Below are positions 32,612 through 33,543 of a DNA stretch of 33,543 nucleotides, one piece after another. The notes beneath the pieces are model-generated. The model did not search any database and was not told the DNA's origin. It saw only the letters and a list, made by a program, of their open reading frames with translations. Source of the stretch: SIG440 sp045591095 (lineage in GTDB: Bacteria > Bacillota > Clostridia > Monoglobales > Monoglobaceae). A program made the position numbers and the translations under genes. Each line of letters starts with the position of its first letter. The stretch's first letter is position 1. The stretch is from contig JAZNSF010000015.1 in the NCBI GenBank assembly GCA_045591095.1, forward strand, positions 1 to 33,543, in the 5' to 3' direction.

Positions 32612-32876
32612 ATTCCTTTATGGACTTATCAAAATTTCTGTGATATGATTGTCTTAACGAGAAGAGTTCGAAATGGCTGTAACCGTTTTTAGGCTTGCGA
32701 GAGGGGTAGGTCAGAGCAATTTGACGGAAATTAAGAGAAGTTAAGAAACGATAAAACATGCGCAAAATCAAGGCTTTGAGGGGTTAAAATCTCTCAAAGC
32801 CTTTACTACGCTCGAAATTCTGGTATTGCCACTTTTACCCCCTTTTCTAACCATTTCTGCTAGAAAAATGTTAGAA
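32609..32876 (+). repeat. Cassette-flanking repeat C (extended form)
   Basis: Begins on the stop codon of the preceding gene. The extension matches copy B. The core at 32772-32876 has GGCTTTGAGGGG...CTCTCAAAGCC, ACGCTCGAAATTC, GGTATTGCC and TGCTAGAAAAATGTTAGAA. Near its end TTCTAAC and GTTAGAA form an inverted pair that can fold as TTCTAACcATTTCT / AGAAAaATGTTAGAA. Confidence 0.8.
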
Positions 32877-32902
32877 GAGGTTTAGGGATTGTTTTGACAT
32901 TC

Positions 32903-32931
32903 TTGAAAAAATCAAGTTAATGTATTATAAT
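32903..32931 (+). promoter_or_regulatory. Promoter of the 109-residue cassette gene
   Basis: TTGAAA (32903-32908), 17-base spacer, TATAAT (32926-32931). The upstream in-frame ATG at 32920 overlaps this promoter, so the ATG at 32965 is the start. Confidence 0.7.
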
Positions 32932-32964
32932 AAAGAAAAACATAGAAACAAAGTTGGTGACAAA

Positions 32965-33294
32965 ATGGATATAATTAGAATTGTAATTAAAGGCGCATCG
33001 GGTTATGGTTGCGCGGATGATGCATACGAGGATAAAGTTACACTAACTGATTCGTCTATAAGTTACGAATATACACCACATCCTATGAGCGAATCAGAAT
33101 TTAATGTTCCTCGAAAATGGTCATATAAAACAGATAATCCTTTGTTCAAATGCATTTTTAAGGAGATAGCAACCAAAACTCCGGAGTATTTGTATAATGA
33201 CGATAAGGAGTTCGCATATGATATAGGACCCACGATTATAACAGCGACTTTTGAAGACAAACACAAAGAGCTCCTATACAGTCTTTTTAGATAG
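32965..33294 (+). CDS. Hypothetical 109-residue protein
   Basis: 109 residues beginning MDIIRIVIKGASGYGCADDA. Predicted mixed alpha/beta, with an early beta strand, a polar middle (VTLTDSSISYEYTPHPMSES, RKWSYKTDNPLFKCIFKEIA) and a final DKHKELLYSLFR helix; two cysteines, no membrane segment. I recognise no family. The start is set by the promoter (see 32903-32931) and a weak GGTG ribosome site. It is alone between repeats C and D and the extended repeat D begins within a few bases of the stop, the pattern of a single-gene cassette. Confidence 0.75.
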   Translation: MDIIRIVIKGASGYGCADDAYEDKVTLTDSSISYEYTPHPMSESEFNVPRKWSYKTDNPLFKCIFKEIATKTPEYLYNDDKEFAYDIGPTIITATFEDKHKELLYSLFR

Positions 33295-33296
33295 AG

Positions 33297-33467
33297 TAAA
33301 TTAGCGGAAGTTAAAGGAACTTAAAAAGCGATAAAAACCGCATAAAATCAAGGCTTTGAGGGGATAAAATCGTTCAAAGCCTTTGCTGTTCTCGAAATCT
33401 TAGTATTGCCGCTTTTTGATGCATTTTTTGGGTTTTCGCTAGAAAAGTGCTAGAAAAATGTTAGAAA
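33297..33467 (+). repeat. Cassette-flanking repeat D
   Basis: A short, diverged left extension (33297-33351, homologous to the end of the B/C extension) starts right after the previous stop. Core 33352-33467: GGCTTTGAGGGG...GTTCAAAGCC, CTCGAAATCTTAGTATTGCC, then three TAGAAAA units at 11-base spacing (GCTAGAAAAG, TGCTAGAAAAA, TGTTAGAAAA). Confidence 0.8.
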
Positions 33468-33492
33468 AAACATATGAAAGGATGAAACAGTT

Positions 33493-33543
33493 TTGCAGAA
33501 TAACTTTACCTTAAAAACAAATAATAAAAAAGGGAAAACCTAC
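33493..33543 (+). CDS. Start of a further cassette ORF (partial)
   Basis: A TTG at 33493, ten bases after AAAGGA, opens a frame that stays open to the window end: (M)QNNFTLKTNNKKGKTY. ATGs at 33474 and 33483 lead to early stops. It begins only 26 bases after repeat D, so it has no room for its own promoter unless the repeat supplies it. Product unknown. Confidence 0.4.
   Translation, partial: MQNNFTLKTNNKKGKTY

Noticed and set aside
32920..32964. Upstream ATG for the 109-residue cassette protein
   Set aside because: It overlaps the -10 region of the promoter at 32903-32931, so it would not be on the transcript.
29861..33467. CRISPR array
   Set aside because: Repeats are over 100 bases, only four, imperfect, and separated by 0.3-1.4 kb of coding sequence rather than short spacers; no cas genes.

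Overview
The window looks like a chromosomal segment of an anaerobic, Gram-positive Firmicute of class Clostridia. The grounds are a PolC-type replicase, strong AGGAGG-type ribosome sites with frequent TTG and GTG starts, consensus sigma-A promoters, a CIRCE-controlled hrcA-grpE-dnaK-dnaJ cluster, IspG (MEP pathway), a YtvI-like sporulation membrane protein, a flavodiiron protein, an SLH-domain surface protein and an LtaS-like sulfatase. I cannot name the species.

Layout. 1-1.8 kb: the last codons of a gene that looks like rsmG, converging on a phosphoglucomutase. 1.9-11.3 kb: one tightly packed plus-strand operon, rpiB-ispG-polC-tex-MATE. 11.3-13.2 kb: the chromosome partition locus soj(parA)-spo0J(parB), with two perfect parS sites bracketing soj. 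13.3-15.1 kb: a small membrane coiled-coil protein and serS. 15.1-20.9 kb: fructose-bisphosphate aldolase (minus), an LtaS-like sulfatase, ireB, Cu/Zn superoxide dismutase (minus), and a secreted glycoside-hydrolase-like protein with three SLH domains. 20.9-24.4 kb: ytvI and the flavodiiron gene fprA, flanked by two minus-strand units that share one architecture (identical promoter, long structured leader RNA with mutually exclusive pairings, intrinsic terminator, short MNIK... ORF). 24.5-29.8 kb: the heat-shock cluster, with large palindromic spacers either side of dnaK.

29.85 kb to the end is an accessory region of different character: AT-rich, all on the plus strand, and built as [repeat]-[ORFs]-[repeat]-[ORFs]-[repeat]-[ORF]-[repeat]-[ORF start]. 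The four repeats share a hairpin (GGCTTTGAGGG...TCAAAGCC), the word GTATTGCC and a GCTAGAAAAATGTTAGAAAA-like end. Three of them begin at or within a few bases of the preceding stop codon. The cargo is a CotH fragment fused to a foreign tail plus an HTH protein, a two-gene HTH/nucleotidyltransferase toxin-antitoxin-like module with its own promoter and operator, and an orphan 109-residue protein with its own promoter. This resembles an integron-type cassette array or tandem accretion at an attachment site; no recombinase lies in the window.

The two observations most worth following are this cassette-like array and the pair of structured-leader/short-ORF units at 21.1 and 24.1 kb. In the latter, base pairing is kept while the primary sequence has diverged.
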